This document shows, one piece after another, positions 7,784 through 14,678 of a stretch of DNA of 64,000 nucleotides. The position numbers and the translations under genes are program-made. The notes under the pieces are model-generated. The model did no database searches. It saw nothing but the letters and a program-made list of their open reading frames with translations, and was not told the DNA's origin. This DNA comes from Tumebacillus amylolyticus (GTDB taxonomy: Bacteria; Bacillota; Bacilli; Tumebacillales; Tumebacillaceae): assembly GCF_016722965.1 (NCBI RefSeq), contig NZ_JAEQNB010000004.1, forward strand, positions 372,001 to 436,000. The letters run 5' to 3'. How positions within the stretch are numbered: position 1 is the first letter of the stretch; every line of letters begins with the position of its first letter.

Positions 7784-7981
7784 ATAGGTCGGGTAGTAGT
7801 TTTCGGGAATTACGATCTCTTGTATAGAGATTACACTGGAAATCGGAATGAAAACTTCCACGCCGGATGCGTTTTTTATGGTAATGAATATCCCATCGTG
7901 CCCTTGATACTCACCTTGGAAACTGTTGGTCGGAATCAAAGTAGCAATATGAACATTTTTACCGTATAGGTCTTGAATCAT
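7754..7981 (-). CDS. Small beta-rich protein, possibly Sm/DUF2642-like
   Basis: 75 residues from the ATG at 7981, chosen because GAGGAGGTG lies 8 nt upstream; the ATG at 8005 overlaps that region and has no site. The pattern (GKNVHIATLIP, FQGEYQGHDGIFITIKN, then VFIPISSVISIQE) alternates short strands with a glycine turn, like Sm-fold or DUF2642-type five-stranded proteins. Acidic C-terminus. The fold is an inference, the function unknown. Confidence 0.55.
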   Translation of the reverse strand: MIQDLYGKNVHIATLIPTNSFQGEYQGHDGIFITIKNASGVEVFIPISSVISIQEIVIPENYYPTYSTDDDDQAW

Positions 7982-8080
7982 AAAGTTGCACCTCCTCTCT
8001 ATCATCTCCCAACTTCGCCCAGCACGCAGGAAAGTCCTTCCTCATTGGCGAAACTTGTCAGTGGAATGGAGGATTGATTT

Positions 8081-8518
8081 ATGAGAAGTGATATTTTTGC
8101 TTATGCAAAACAGATGGACAAGTTAGGTGACCTCGTAGTTAGTGCATCCATGAAAGTGCCTGAGATTGATCGCGACACTCTCAAAACCTACGCTGATGTG
8201 GAAAAGGTACGGCAAATGGTAAAGGCGGCACATCGTGAGTACAGAACTTGTGTTCAATTGTTATCCGATGTGAACAGTCCGCCTGAAATCTCAGAAGAGC
8301 ACAGACAAATCGTCGATGCTTTCAATGAAATTGTGGAGGGGTTACAGATGATGGAGGAGTCCTTCACTGAAACCAACCGCGATGCTAAGATCGGCGAAGA
8401 CGTTGGAATCATCAACCTCGAACAGTACTTCGCAGGTCATATCAAACAACTCAATGGCACTAAGGCAAATTCCGATGCTATTGGGAAGATCCACGTAAAA
8501 CTTGATGGCTTGTTGTAA
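8081..8518 (+). CDS. Phage protein of unknown function, helical
   Basis: 145 residues with GGAGG 8 nt before the ATG. Almost entirely charged alpha helix with no recognised motif. It is followed directly by a short terminator, so it is a single-gene unit among alternating-strand accessory genes. Confidence 0.6.
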   Translation: MRSDIFAYAKQMDKLGDLVVSASMKVPEIDRDTLKTYADVEKVRQMVKAAHREYRTCVQLLSDVNSPPEISEEHRQIVDAFNEIVEGLQMMEESFTETNRDAKIGEDVGIINLEQYFAGHIKQLNGTKANSDAIGKIHVKLDGLL

Positions 8519-8520
8519 AG

Positions 8521-8540
8521 GCACCCTCCGGGGTGCTTTT
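8521..8540 (+). terminator. Rho-independent terminator
   Basis: 6-bp stem GCACCC/GGGTGC with a 4-nt loop followed by TTTT, immediately after the 8081 gene. Confidence 0.75.
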
Positions 8541-8562
8541 CACTTTCCAAGGAGGTGAGGTG

Positions 8563-8757
8563 ATGACATGGACTCCGGAGGTGCCAACCATTACCCGTTC
8601 AAAAGGGAGAGACGGCAAGGAGAGTTTCTGCATCGTCGTCCGGAATGACGTCGACATCGATTTGATGCTACGCATGGCTGGTTTGAGCACGACGGGTATC
8701 CACGAACAGAACAACGAGTACCTCAGAGGCGTTTACCGAATCATTAAACGGCATTAG
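8563..8757 (+). CDS. Small phage protein of unknown function
   Basis: 64 residues from the ATG at 8563, preceded by a near-consensus AAGGAGGTG; the frame opens earlier at 8533, but that ATG lies in the preceding terminator. Compact alpha/beta composition and a basic C-terminus. No family recognised. Confidence 0.55.
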   Translation: MTWTPEVPTITRSKGRDGKESFCIVVRNDVDIDLMLRMAGLSTTGIHEQNNEYLRGVYRIIKRH

Positions 8758-8779
8758 GAACCGTGGCGGAGAATATAAA

Positions 8780-8803
8780 AACCACCCGGTGTTCGGGTGG
8801 TTG
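8780..8803. terminator. Bidirectional hairpin terminator
   Basis: 8-bp stem AACCACCC/GGGTGGTT between two convergent genes, with an A-run on the left that serves as a T-run for the minus strand. Confidence 0.75.
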
Positions 8804-8810
8804 CAAAACC

Positions 8811-9023
8811 TTAGCGGAACATTTTCTTCAATTCGTCAAGTGACTTCTTGAGTTCTTTGAAGCTCGCGTCGTCATGACTGATCGTAATCCCTTTATTGCA
8901 ACCAGGGCAATCAATCACAGATCCTTCTTTCATAACTTTCTCTGCCGGGGCATCGAAACTCGTTTCGCACGCAGGGCATTTCATCTTGAGTTTCTGGCCC
9001 TTAAAAAGTTGGGACAAATCCAT
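8811..9023 (-). CDS. Small zinc-ribbon protein
   Basis: 70 residues from the ATG at 9023, which has GGAGGTG about 6 nt upstream (an upstream TTG overlaps that site). CPAC (about residue 16-19) and CPGC (about 39-42) form a classical zinc ribbon, followed by a lysine-rich helix. Role unknown; possibly a transcription or antitermination accessory protein. Confidence 0.6.
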   Translation of the reverse strand: MDLSQLFKGQKLKMKCPACETSFDAPAEKVMKEGSVIDCPGCNKGITISHDDASFKELKKSLDELKKMFR

Positions 9024-9121
9024 GTCTATCACCTCCAATCACCAATTGAATTCTCTGTCAATAAAGGTATGTCCTTCGCTTATGTAGAAATTTGTCATAT
9101 AGAAAAGGAGGTGATATATAG

Positions 9122-9523
9122 ATGGAGCTGGATTCTAAGCAGAAAGTTTTAGTTGCGATCTACACGGAGTACCAAAAAGACATCCCTAATATGAATGCGG
9201 TAACTCCGCAAGTTCTGGGTATTGAAGAGGTAGCCTTCAATGTTGCGGTTAGTAAACTTCAAAATGAAGGCTACTTACAAGGTGCACATCTGATCACTGT
9301 TGATCAATTTGCTCATCCTGTAAAAGTAGTCATGTCCCGAGCAAAAATGACACGCGACGGACTTGATTATGTTGAAACAAAACTGGAGATCGACAAGACC
9401 ATGTCCAATTCCGACAAGGTCAGGGCGGTCGCAACTAAGGCTGGGGCCTGGGGTGTTGACCAATTGAAAGATCTAGCCTCAAAAACCCTTTCAGACATGT
9501 TATCAAAAATGGCTGGATTTTAA
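9122..9523 (+). CDS. YjcQ-like winged-helix phage protein (tentative)
   Basis: 133 residues with AAGGAGGTGATAT before the ATG. The first 90 residues (KQKVLVAIYTEY, then VAFNVAVSKLQNEGYLQGAHL, then MTRDGLDYVETKL) follow the layout of the YjcQ family, a winged-helix protein found in Bacillus phages. A C-terminal helical tail is added. A terminator follows. The family call rests on pattern similarity. Confidence 0.5.
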   Translation: MELDSKQKVLVAIYTEYQKDIPNMNAVTPQVLGIEEVAFNVAVSKLQNEGYLQGAHLITVDQFAHPVKVVMSRAKMTRDGLDYVETKLEIDKTMSNSDKVRAVATKAGAWGVDQLKDLASKTLSDMLSKMAGF

Positions 9524-9550
9524 AAAGCACCCCTAAGGGTGCTTTTCGTT
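9523..9550. terminator. Hairpin terminator
   Basis: 10-bp stem AAAAGCACCC/GGGTGCTTTT with a CTAA loop and further T residues, placed between convergent genes. Confidence 0.8.
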
Positions 9551-9572
9551 TTTTGGGAGCCAAAGCGGGTTG

Positions 9573-9965
9573 TTATCCTTGAATAAATCCGATTTTACGT
9601 GTGGGTTCTTCTGGTTCAAGTGCTTTAACCGCGGTCAGAAGGAAATTGCACTGAGACACATGTTGAATCAGTTCAACAGGTGACCCACTTTCGGAATAAC
9701 CAATAAACCTAATCATATTGGGATCGTTCCATCCGATAGTTGTGACATGGATGATCATGGATTGAAAAGTGACAAGTTGGATGCCGATCTCCTCATCGGG
9801 TTGAAGGTTGCTCATGAATTCATCAACACTATGCCGAATTTTCTCAACAAACTTACTAGCTAAGTTTTCTGTATAATTCAAAACTTGAGCTCGTTCAGCA
9901 TCGCGTTTCTGTTGACCGGCTTGCATTACAGATTTCATGATATCCGAGTTAATTCCGTAGGACAT
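9573..9965 (-). CDS. DUF6173-like phage protein
   Basis: 130 residues from the ATG at 9965 with AAAGGAGG upstream; a longer in-frame start lies within that site. The segments IGIQLVTF, IIHVTTIGWNDPNMIRFIGY and VELIQHVSQCNFLLTAVK match the pattern I know for the DUF6173 family of phage accessory proteins. Function unknown. Confidence 0.5.
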   Translation of the reverse strand: MSYGINSDIMKSVMQAGQQKRDAERAQVLNYTENLASKFVEKIRHSVDEFMSNLQPDEEIGIQLVTFQSMIIHVTTIGWNDPNMIRFIGYSESGSPVELIQHVSQCNFLLTAVKALEPEEPTRKIGFIQG

Positions 9966-10077
9966 TGAAGTTCCTCCTTTGATCACATGATCTCATCGAT
10001 GCTAGTAGTCTACCACGACTAATGATTCGTACGCATTAGCGAATCTTGTCGAGTTTTCCCTGGGGGGAAGTGAAGTT

Positions 10078-10295
10078 ATGTCATTTGAACCAAGGGGAAA
10101 TCCGCCTGAAATAGAGCACATGCTCAAGAGCCCGATACTATCGTCACCGCCCTTGAGCAACTCGCGACGGAAGTTTGCCAGCGCGCTGCCGATGTCAATG
10201 GTCCTGAGCTGGAGCGTACACTTCGACGGAATTGCCGATCCAAAGAGGTTCTTGCTTACTACATAAAGACGAAGCAAACTGCAATTAACTTGTAG
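10078..10295 (+). pseudogene. Frameshifted small gene
   Basis: An ATG at 10078 with GGGGGGAAG upstream opens a frame reading MSFEPRGNPPEI. From about 10116 the protein-like frame is the -1 frame (AHAQEPDTIVTALEQLATE, then LERTLRRNCRSKEVLAYYI), which ends with TAG at 10293 and has no start codon of its own. The two pieces look like one gene of about 70 codons broken by a single-base change near 10107-10116. Confidence 0.45.
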
Positions 10296-10338
10296 GATTT
10301 TCATTCTTGATGCTGAATTATGGAAGAGGAGGTGCTAA

Positions 10339-11079
10339 ATGAGAAAGAGACAATTAGTATGGGTATTTTTTGGGGTTTTTGGTTCGCCAATTTTGTTTAA
10401 TTTCTTGTTAATTTCTTGGTCGAGCAAGTATTCATTCGCCGACAAAGGAGATTGGATGGGGTTTTTCGGAAATTACATTGGCGGAATCATTGGTGGCATT
10501 GTTGCTTATATTATTGCACAGATTCAGTTTCGTGGTGATTTGGAGAAAAAGTTTACAGAACAATATCCTGTACTTATTGCATTAAAATTCGAGTTTGAGA
10601 AAATTGACCGGGATTTGATGTTGATCAAGAACATGAAAACCAGTGACAAGACTTTTCCGTTCGATTTTCGCAAAGATACTCTGCCAATCGACAAAATTGA
10701 AGTCGAACGATGGGGGAAAATTGATCTCATATCAAATACTGAGCTTCAAGTGGAACTCATCAAGCTTAAAGAGTATTACTCTAACCTACATGAAACGTTC
10801 AATACAGACACAGTGGGTATCCAAGCAAAGGTTGACGAGATTTTACTAAGGATGATGAGATTTGACCAAGATCACCAGAACCCTTCGCTGGTGAGTGAAG
10901 TAACAAATAAATCGGCAGAAATACTAAAAATAGAATCTAATCGAGAGATTGTTTATCAAGAAATAGACGAGATGTATAATCGATTTTTGAATGTAAGATC
11001 GTTATTGGATGAGCAGATTTCGAGAGTTGAAGTAGTGTACAAAAACCTCATTAGACGTGTTGACCGTACATCTCGATAA
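10339..11079 (+). CDS. Two-helix membrane protein with cytoplasmic coiled coil
   Basis: 246 residues with GAGGAGG before the ATG. Residues about 7-28 and 43-63 are hydrophobic (the second with GNYIGGIIGGIVAYIIA); the remainder is charged and helical. The gene is clearly more AT-rich than the phage core. The layout resembles many phage-borne or defence-associated membrane effectors, but no family is recognised. A strong terminator follows. Confidence 0.65.
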   Translation: MRKRQLVWVFFGVFGSPILFNFLLISWSSKYSFADKGDWMGFFGNYIGGIIGGIVAYIIAQIQFRGDLEKKFTEQYPVLIALKFEFEKIDRDLMLIKNMKTSDKTFPFDFRKDTLPIDKIEVERWGKIDLISNTELQVELIKLKEYYSNLHETFNTDTVGIQAKVDEILLRMMRFDQDHQNPSLVSEVTNKSAEILKIESNREIVYQEIDEMYNRFLNVRSLLDEQISRVEVVYKNLIRRVDRTSR

Positions 11080-11100
11080 AACATTTAATAGCGAAATGAC

Positions 11101-11130
11101 AAACGTCCATCGGCTAGGTGGACGTTTTTG
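11101..11130 (+). terminator. Rho-independent terminator
   Basis: 9-bp stem AAACGTCCA/TGGACGTTT followed by TTT, after the membrane protein gene. Confidence 0.8.
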
Positions 11131-11161
11131 ATTTCACTGATACCGAGGGGGGAACACCTAC

Positions 11162-11740
11162 ATGCACAAATTGAACATCCGTACAGTCCCGGTCACGGAC
11201 ATCAACCCGTCCCCGTACAATCCGCGCATCGATTTGCAACCGGGAGACGCGGAATTCGAGAAGCTCCGTCGCTCCATTGAAGAGTTCGGGTACGTCGACC
11301 CGCTCATTTGGAACCAGCGCACCGGCAACCTCGTCGGCGGACATCAGCGGTTCAAGGTGCTGCTGGCCGCCGGGGCCACGGAGCTCGACGTCTCCGTGGT
11401 CGACCTCGACGATGTGCAAGAGCGTCAACTCAACCTCGCGCTCAACAAGATTTCTGGTGATTGGGACGAGAACAAATTGTCCGAGCTACTCCATGAACTC
11501 GAAGTCGCCGGCGCGGATCTCGACCTGACGGGTTTCGATGACAAGGAACTGGACGGCCTGTTAAAAGACTTCCGCCCGGAAGATGACGAAACTGTTGGTG
11601 ACTTCGAAAGCGCGGAGATCAATCTGGGATCGTTCTCCGACGAGAATTTCGAAGCGGAGTGCCCACGCTGTGGTTTCTGCTTCAATCCAAAGGAACCAGA
11701 GGCGGCCACCGCCGCCGAGGAGGGGAACGAGGATGCCTGA
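11162..11740 (+). CDS. ParB/Srx-like phage protein with C-terminal Cys pair
   Basis: 192 residues. Residues 1-95 form a ParB N-terminal-like domain (VTDINPSPYNPR, IEEFGYVDPLIW, GGHQR at 59-63, LNLALNKISGDW). In phages such domains act in DNA binding, nicking or CTP hydrolysis. The C-terminal tail has CPRCGFCF, probably zinc-binding, and an acidic end. Its stop overlaps the start of the following methyltransferase, a pairing common in phages, which suggests a joint role in DNA modification. Confidence 0.75.
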   Translation: MHKLNIRTVPVTDINPSPYNPRIDLQPGDAEFEKLRRSIEEFGYVDPLIWNQRTGNLVGGHQRFKVLLAAGATELDVSVVDLDDVQERQLNLALNKISGDWDENKLSELLHELEVAGADLDLTGFDDKELDGLLKDFRPEDDETVGDFESAEINLGSFSDENFEAECPRCGFCFNPKEPEAATAAEEGNEDA

Positions 11741-12767
11741 ATGGGATTGGTCGTTGCGTGACCTGCACAACGTGACCAAGATCGGACGCCGCGTCTTCTC
11801 CTGTTTCTCGTGCGGGGGCGGCTCTACGATGGGGTACAAATTGGCTGGGTACGAAGTAATCGGGAACGTGGAGATCGATCCGCAGATGATGGCCATCTAC
11901 AAAGCCAACCACAACCCGCGGTTCCCTTTCCAAATGCCGATCCAAGAGTTCCGCAAGATCCCAAAGCAGGAATTGCCGCCGGAGCTGTTCCAACTTGACA
12001 TCTTGGACGGTTCGCCGCCCTGCAGCGTGTTCTCAACGGCGGGCTCCCGAGAAAAGAAGTGGGGAGTCGAAGCGCGGTTCCGAGAAGGTCAAGCCAAACA
12101 GCGGCTCGACGATCTCTTCTTCCACTTCATCGACGTCGCCGACATGCTCCGGCCAAAAGTGGTCATCGCAGAGAATGTGAAGGGGATGATCCTGGGGAAT
12201 GCCAAAGGCTACGTCAAAGAAGTCGTTGAGTCGTTCGCCCAGATCGGGTACATCGTGCAACTGTTTTTGCTGAACGGTGCGACGATGGGGGTACCGCAGA
12301 AACGAGAGCGCGTGTTCTTCATAGCACGTCGCCACGATTTGCGACTCCCGGATCTTCAGCTCAAGTTTGGTGAGCCGCCGGTCTTGTACCGCGACATTCG
12401 TTCCGGAAGAGGACGGCCAATCGATCCGAAAAGCAGAACCTACCAGCGTTGGTTAAAACGTCGTCCCGCCGACAAGAGCATGGCTCATGTCGCCCTTCGG
12501 ACAGAGGGAAAGAACAACAACTTCAACACGATCATCGTGCACGACCACCGGGTCCTGAACACGATCGCGAGCAACTCTGTTTTCGTTCGGTACGATGAGC
12601 CGTACCACATCAGCAACGAGGACATCATTCGATCGCAGGCCTTCCCACGGGACTACAACTTCCTTGAAGGAGATCCGCAGTACGTGTGCGGGATGTCCGT
12701 CCCGCCGCTGATGATGAAAAAGATCGCAGAGCAGGTTAACCGTCAATGGTTCAAGCGCGGCGCATAA
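11733..12767 (+). CDS. Cytosine-C5 DNA methyltransferase, full length
   Basis: 344 residues from the ATG at 11733, which has GAACGAGG upstream and overlaps the ParB-like gene; the longer frame from 11583 is only overlap. Motif I is FSCFSCGGGSTMGYKLAGY, motif IV DGSPPCSVFS (catalytic Cys), motif VI AENVKGM and motif VIII PQKRERVFF. The C-terminal part carries an ExxRxQAFP-like motif IX (EDIIRSQAFPRDY) and VPPLMMKKIA as motif X. It transfers a methyl group from SAM to cytosine. The second such enzyme in this prophage. Confidence 0.9.
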   Translation: MPEWDWSLRDLHNVTKIGRRVFSCFSCGGGSTMGYKLAGYEVIGNVEIDPQMMAIYKANHNPRFPFQMPIQEFRKIPKQELPPELFQLDILDGSPPCSVFSTAGSREKKWGVEARFREGQAKQRLDDLFFHFIDVADMLRPKVVIAENVKGMILGNAKGYVKEVVESFAQIGYIVQLFLLNGATMGVPQKRERVFFIARRHDLRLPDLQLKFGEPPVLYRDIRSGRGRPIDPKSRTYQRWLKRRPADKSMAHVALRTEGKNNNFNTIIVHDHRVLNTIASNSVFVRYDEPYHISNEDIIRSQAFPRDYNFLEGDPQYVCGMSVPPLMMKKIAEQVNRQWFKRGA

Positions 12768-12825
12768 ACTCGATGGCGGCGTAGCCGCCGCCGGTGAGGA
12801 AACGCCGCGCGCGGGTATAAAAAAG

Positions 12826-12847
12826 GGAGGGCGCGTCAACGCCCTCC
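12826..12847 (+). terminator. Hairpin after the methyltransferase
   Basis: Perfect 8-bp GC-rich stem GGAGGGCG/CGCCCTCC with a 6-nt loop. Only a weak T-run follows. Confidence 0.55.
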
Positions 12848-12860
12848 GTTCGTTCGCCGA

Positions 12861-12954
12861 GTCATCACCCGGCTTGGATGGGGAAGCGGATCACCACGGC
12901 CGTGGATTTTCGCTACACCGCTGCCCCGTCCACTATTGTAGAACGGGTGATGAC
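12861..12954 (+). repeat. Three nested inverted repeats directly before a start codon
   Basis: The outer arms GTCATCACCCG (12861-12871) and CGGGTGATGAC (12944-12954) are perfect. The middle arms GGATGGGGAAGCGG (12876-12889) and CCGCTGCCCCGTCC (12918-12931) pair at 12 of 14 positions. The inner element CCACGGCCGTGG (12894-12905) is a palindrome. The outer right arm ends one base before the ATG at 12955, so it would hide the ribosome site. Confidence 0.8.
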
Positions 12955-13182
12955 ATGATGCAAGAAGAATTAACAGCTTTAGAAAATGAACAGCTACTGC
13001 TCAAGCATCTTGCCGAACAGCAATTGGGGATCGACGAGTCAACAGAACAGTACCGCAAGATGATCCGGGCCGCCATCGCACAATTCGTGAAGAATCTGCA
13101 AAGCGGTCAGATTGAGATCACGGTGGACGACTTTCTCAAACTCGTCGAGTATGACCTGAAACTGCAACAACAAGACCTGTAA
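12955..13182 (+). CDS. Small helical phage protein
   Basis: 75 residues starting at ATG 12955 (or 12958). The product is helical and acidic with an LxxL-type heptad pattern. The only upstream site (GGGTGATGA) is inside the outer stem of the nested repeat, so translation is probably controlled by that structure. No family recognised. Confidence 0.55.
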   Translation: MMQEELTALENEQLLLKHLAEQQLGIDESTEQYRKMIRAAIAQFVKNLQSGQIEITVDDFLKLVEYDLKLQQQDL

Positions 13183-13195
13183 ATAGGTAAACCAA

Positions 13196-13235
13196 TGACG
13201 CCCTGTATGCTCTCAGGAGGCGTCTATTTTTGCTG
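13196..13235 (+). terminator. Probable rho-independent terminator
   Basis: GACGCC pairs with GGCGTC across a loop that can extend the stem (CTG/CAG), followed by a T-rich run. Confidence 0.5.
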
Positions 13236-13337
13236 TGTCCCGTTCGGTCACGTTCCTTACGTCTGCCTCTCACGCACCCGCATGGGAGGCGACAGGGGCA
13301 CAGAAATTCAAACACTAACTCAAACGAGGTGGTAGAG

Positions 13338-13469
13338 ATGGAAGCAGTAGGTTTCGCGGTTGTCGCAGCCCACGTCTTGATGATGGTCGGCGGCATTCTG
13401 TCGGCAGTGGTCGACGGACGGAAAGGTGAGCCGTGGTTGGCAGCGGCAGAAGGGGGGATTCCGGTATGA
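13338..13469 (+). CDS. Small single-span membrane protein
   Basis: 43 residues from the ATG at 13338 with GAGGTGG upstream. Residues about 3-24 form one hydrophobic helix (VGFAVVAAHVLMMVGGILSA). The stop overlaps the next start (ATGA). Function unknown. Confidence 0.5.
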   Translation: MEAVGFAVVAAHVLMMVGGILSAVVDGRKGEPWLAAAEGGIPV

Positions 13470-13870
13470 GCGACCAACAAACCCAAAATCAGCGTCGTGG
13501 TGCGCCGGTTGGGGATCGCCCCAGTTCTGCAACGCTCTCGACTCGCTTCGGTCGGATCGGGATCGACATCCAGAACGTCGAGATGTTCCAACAACTGCTT
13601 AACCTCGTCGGCGTGATCTACGCAGATCGCAAGGACCTCCGTCCGCTGATCTTTGATTCCCTTCTGGTATTCGACCTCGCGGGGAACGCCCAGCACCAGA
13701 TGGCCGCATGGGAAGACCTCCAACTCGACCCGGATCAACTCGATGTATTGGCCGACGTGCTTGCTTCCGTCGACGATGCGCGGGAGACGTTCGGCACGGA
13801 GCACATCTTGCACCCGCTGCTGAATGCTGTTCACCGACTGATCGATTCGGCTGCTCAGGCTGGGGTGTAG
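13466..13870 (+). CDS. Phage protein of unknown function
   Basis: 134 residues from the ATG at 13466, coupled to the small membrane protein by an ATGA overlap. The N-terminus is polar and probably disordered. The rest is acidic and helical (LNLVGVIYADRKDLRPLIFDSLL and similar). No family recognised. A terminator for the opposite strand follows. Confidence 0.6.
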   Translation: MSDQQTQNQRRGAPVGDRPSSATLSTRFGRIGIDIQNVEMFQQLLNLVGVIYADRKDLRPLIFDSLLVFDLAGNAQHQMAAWEDLQLDPDQLDVLADVLASVDDARETFGTEHILHPLLNAVHRLIDSAAQAGV

Positions 13871-13886
13871 TCAGTGAGTTGTAAAA

Positions 13887-13916
13887 CAAAAAAAGAGCCC
13901 AAAAGTTTGGGCTCTA
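13887..13916 (-). terminator. Rho-independent terminator for the HEPN gene
   Basis: 9-bp stem AGAGCCCAA/TTGGGCTCT; the A-run on its left is the T-run when read on the minus strand. Confidence 0.85.
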
Positions 13917-14552
13917 TCCGGTAACTCGTCTCCAAGCTCGATGATTTAAAGTATCTTTCGTGAAGTCAGAAAGATAATTGTCGGTTAGACGTGCTGCTTC
14001 AAAAATCAAATCGAGATAGCCACGCACCTCAGTCACTTTAACATAATCCTCTGATCTCACACGATGAGCTATTTCACCACGGTAGGAAACAAAATCATCA
14101 ATTGCCTTCGGGTCACCCCATGCATTTAGTAATTCATTCGCTCCAAGTAGTCCTTCAAAAAGCGGATTGATTACGTGACTCTTTGGAGTATTCACAGCTG
14201 AAACTTCTTTTTCTACCATTTCTAGATAAACGTCTCGCCAACCATTTCCGGCTAACTCAAGGGGTTTTAGATGACTATCTTTTCCAGATTTCACGTAGGA
14301 ACTCAGCTTTTTCTGGACCTCAGTGGGGAGCAATCTTGGAGAATGGAGGTGATTGACTAAAAAGGCAGCAGATTCGGAGATCACGTCTTCGAGGTAAATT
14401 TCCCAGGACCCAGCTAAGATCAGGATCGCGCTTCGAGTTAGATGATCAAGTGCGTTGCGCCCTCGCCCGGACATCGCAGAATGGGTATCAAGAATACGCT
14501 GCACATCTTGAATGTTTTTATCACGGAAGAATTGAAACGATTGCGATGGCAT
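13914..14552 (-). CDS. HEPN-domain protein (RiboL-PSP-HEPN-like), candidate RNase effector
   Basis: 212 residues, all-helical. The segment ILAGSWEIYLEDVISESAAFL (about 44-65) and YRGEIAHRV (about 157-165) carry the W..YxE signature and the R-x4-H catalytic pattern (R158, H163) of HEPN ribonucleases, best matching the RiboL-PSP/MAE_28990 branch. Such proteins often cut RNA in abortive infection or toxin-antitoxin systems. Here it is a single gene with its own terminator, opposite to the late operon, and no nucleotidyltransferase partner lies next to it. Activity is an inference. Confidence 0.7.
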   Translation of the reverse strand: MPSQSFQFFRDKNIQDVQRILDTHSAMSGRGRNALDHLTRSAILILAGSWEIYLEDVISESAAFLVNHLHSPRLLPTEVQKKLSSYVKSGKDSHLKPLELAGNGWRDVYLEMVEKEVSAVNTPKSHVINPLFEGLLGANELLNAWGDPKAIDDFVSYRGEIAHRVRSEDYVKVTEVRGYLDLIFEAARLTDNYLSDFTKDTLNHRAWRRVTG

Positions 14553-14678
14553 TCACTCGTGCTCCTTTTTCTTCGTTAATACACGAATTATATACTCTAA
14601 CCTAATTTCATTCTATAGTGAATTTTGGGTAGGGTTTGACTTGTTTATTTATTTACAGGGAGGTGGTGATGGTGTAGC

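Noticed and set aside
10107-10130. Programmed frameshift in the 10078 gene
   Set aside because: No X-XXY-YYZ heptamer is present between the last stop in the second frame and the change of frame.
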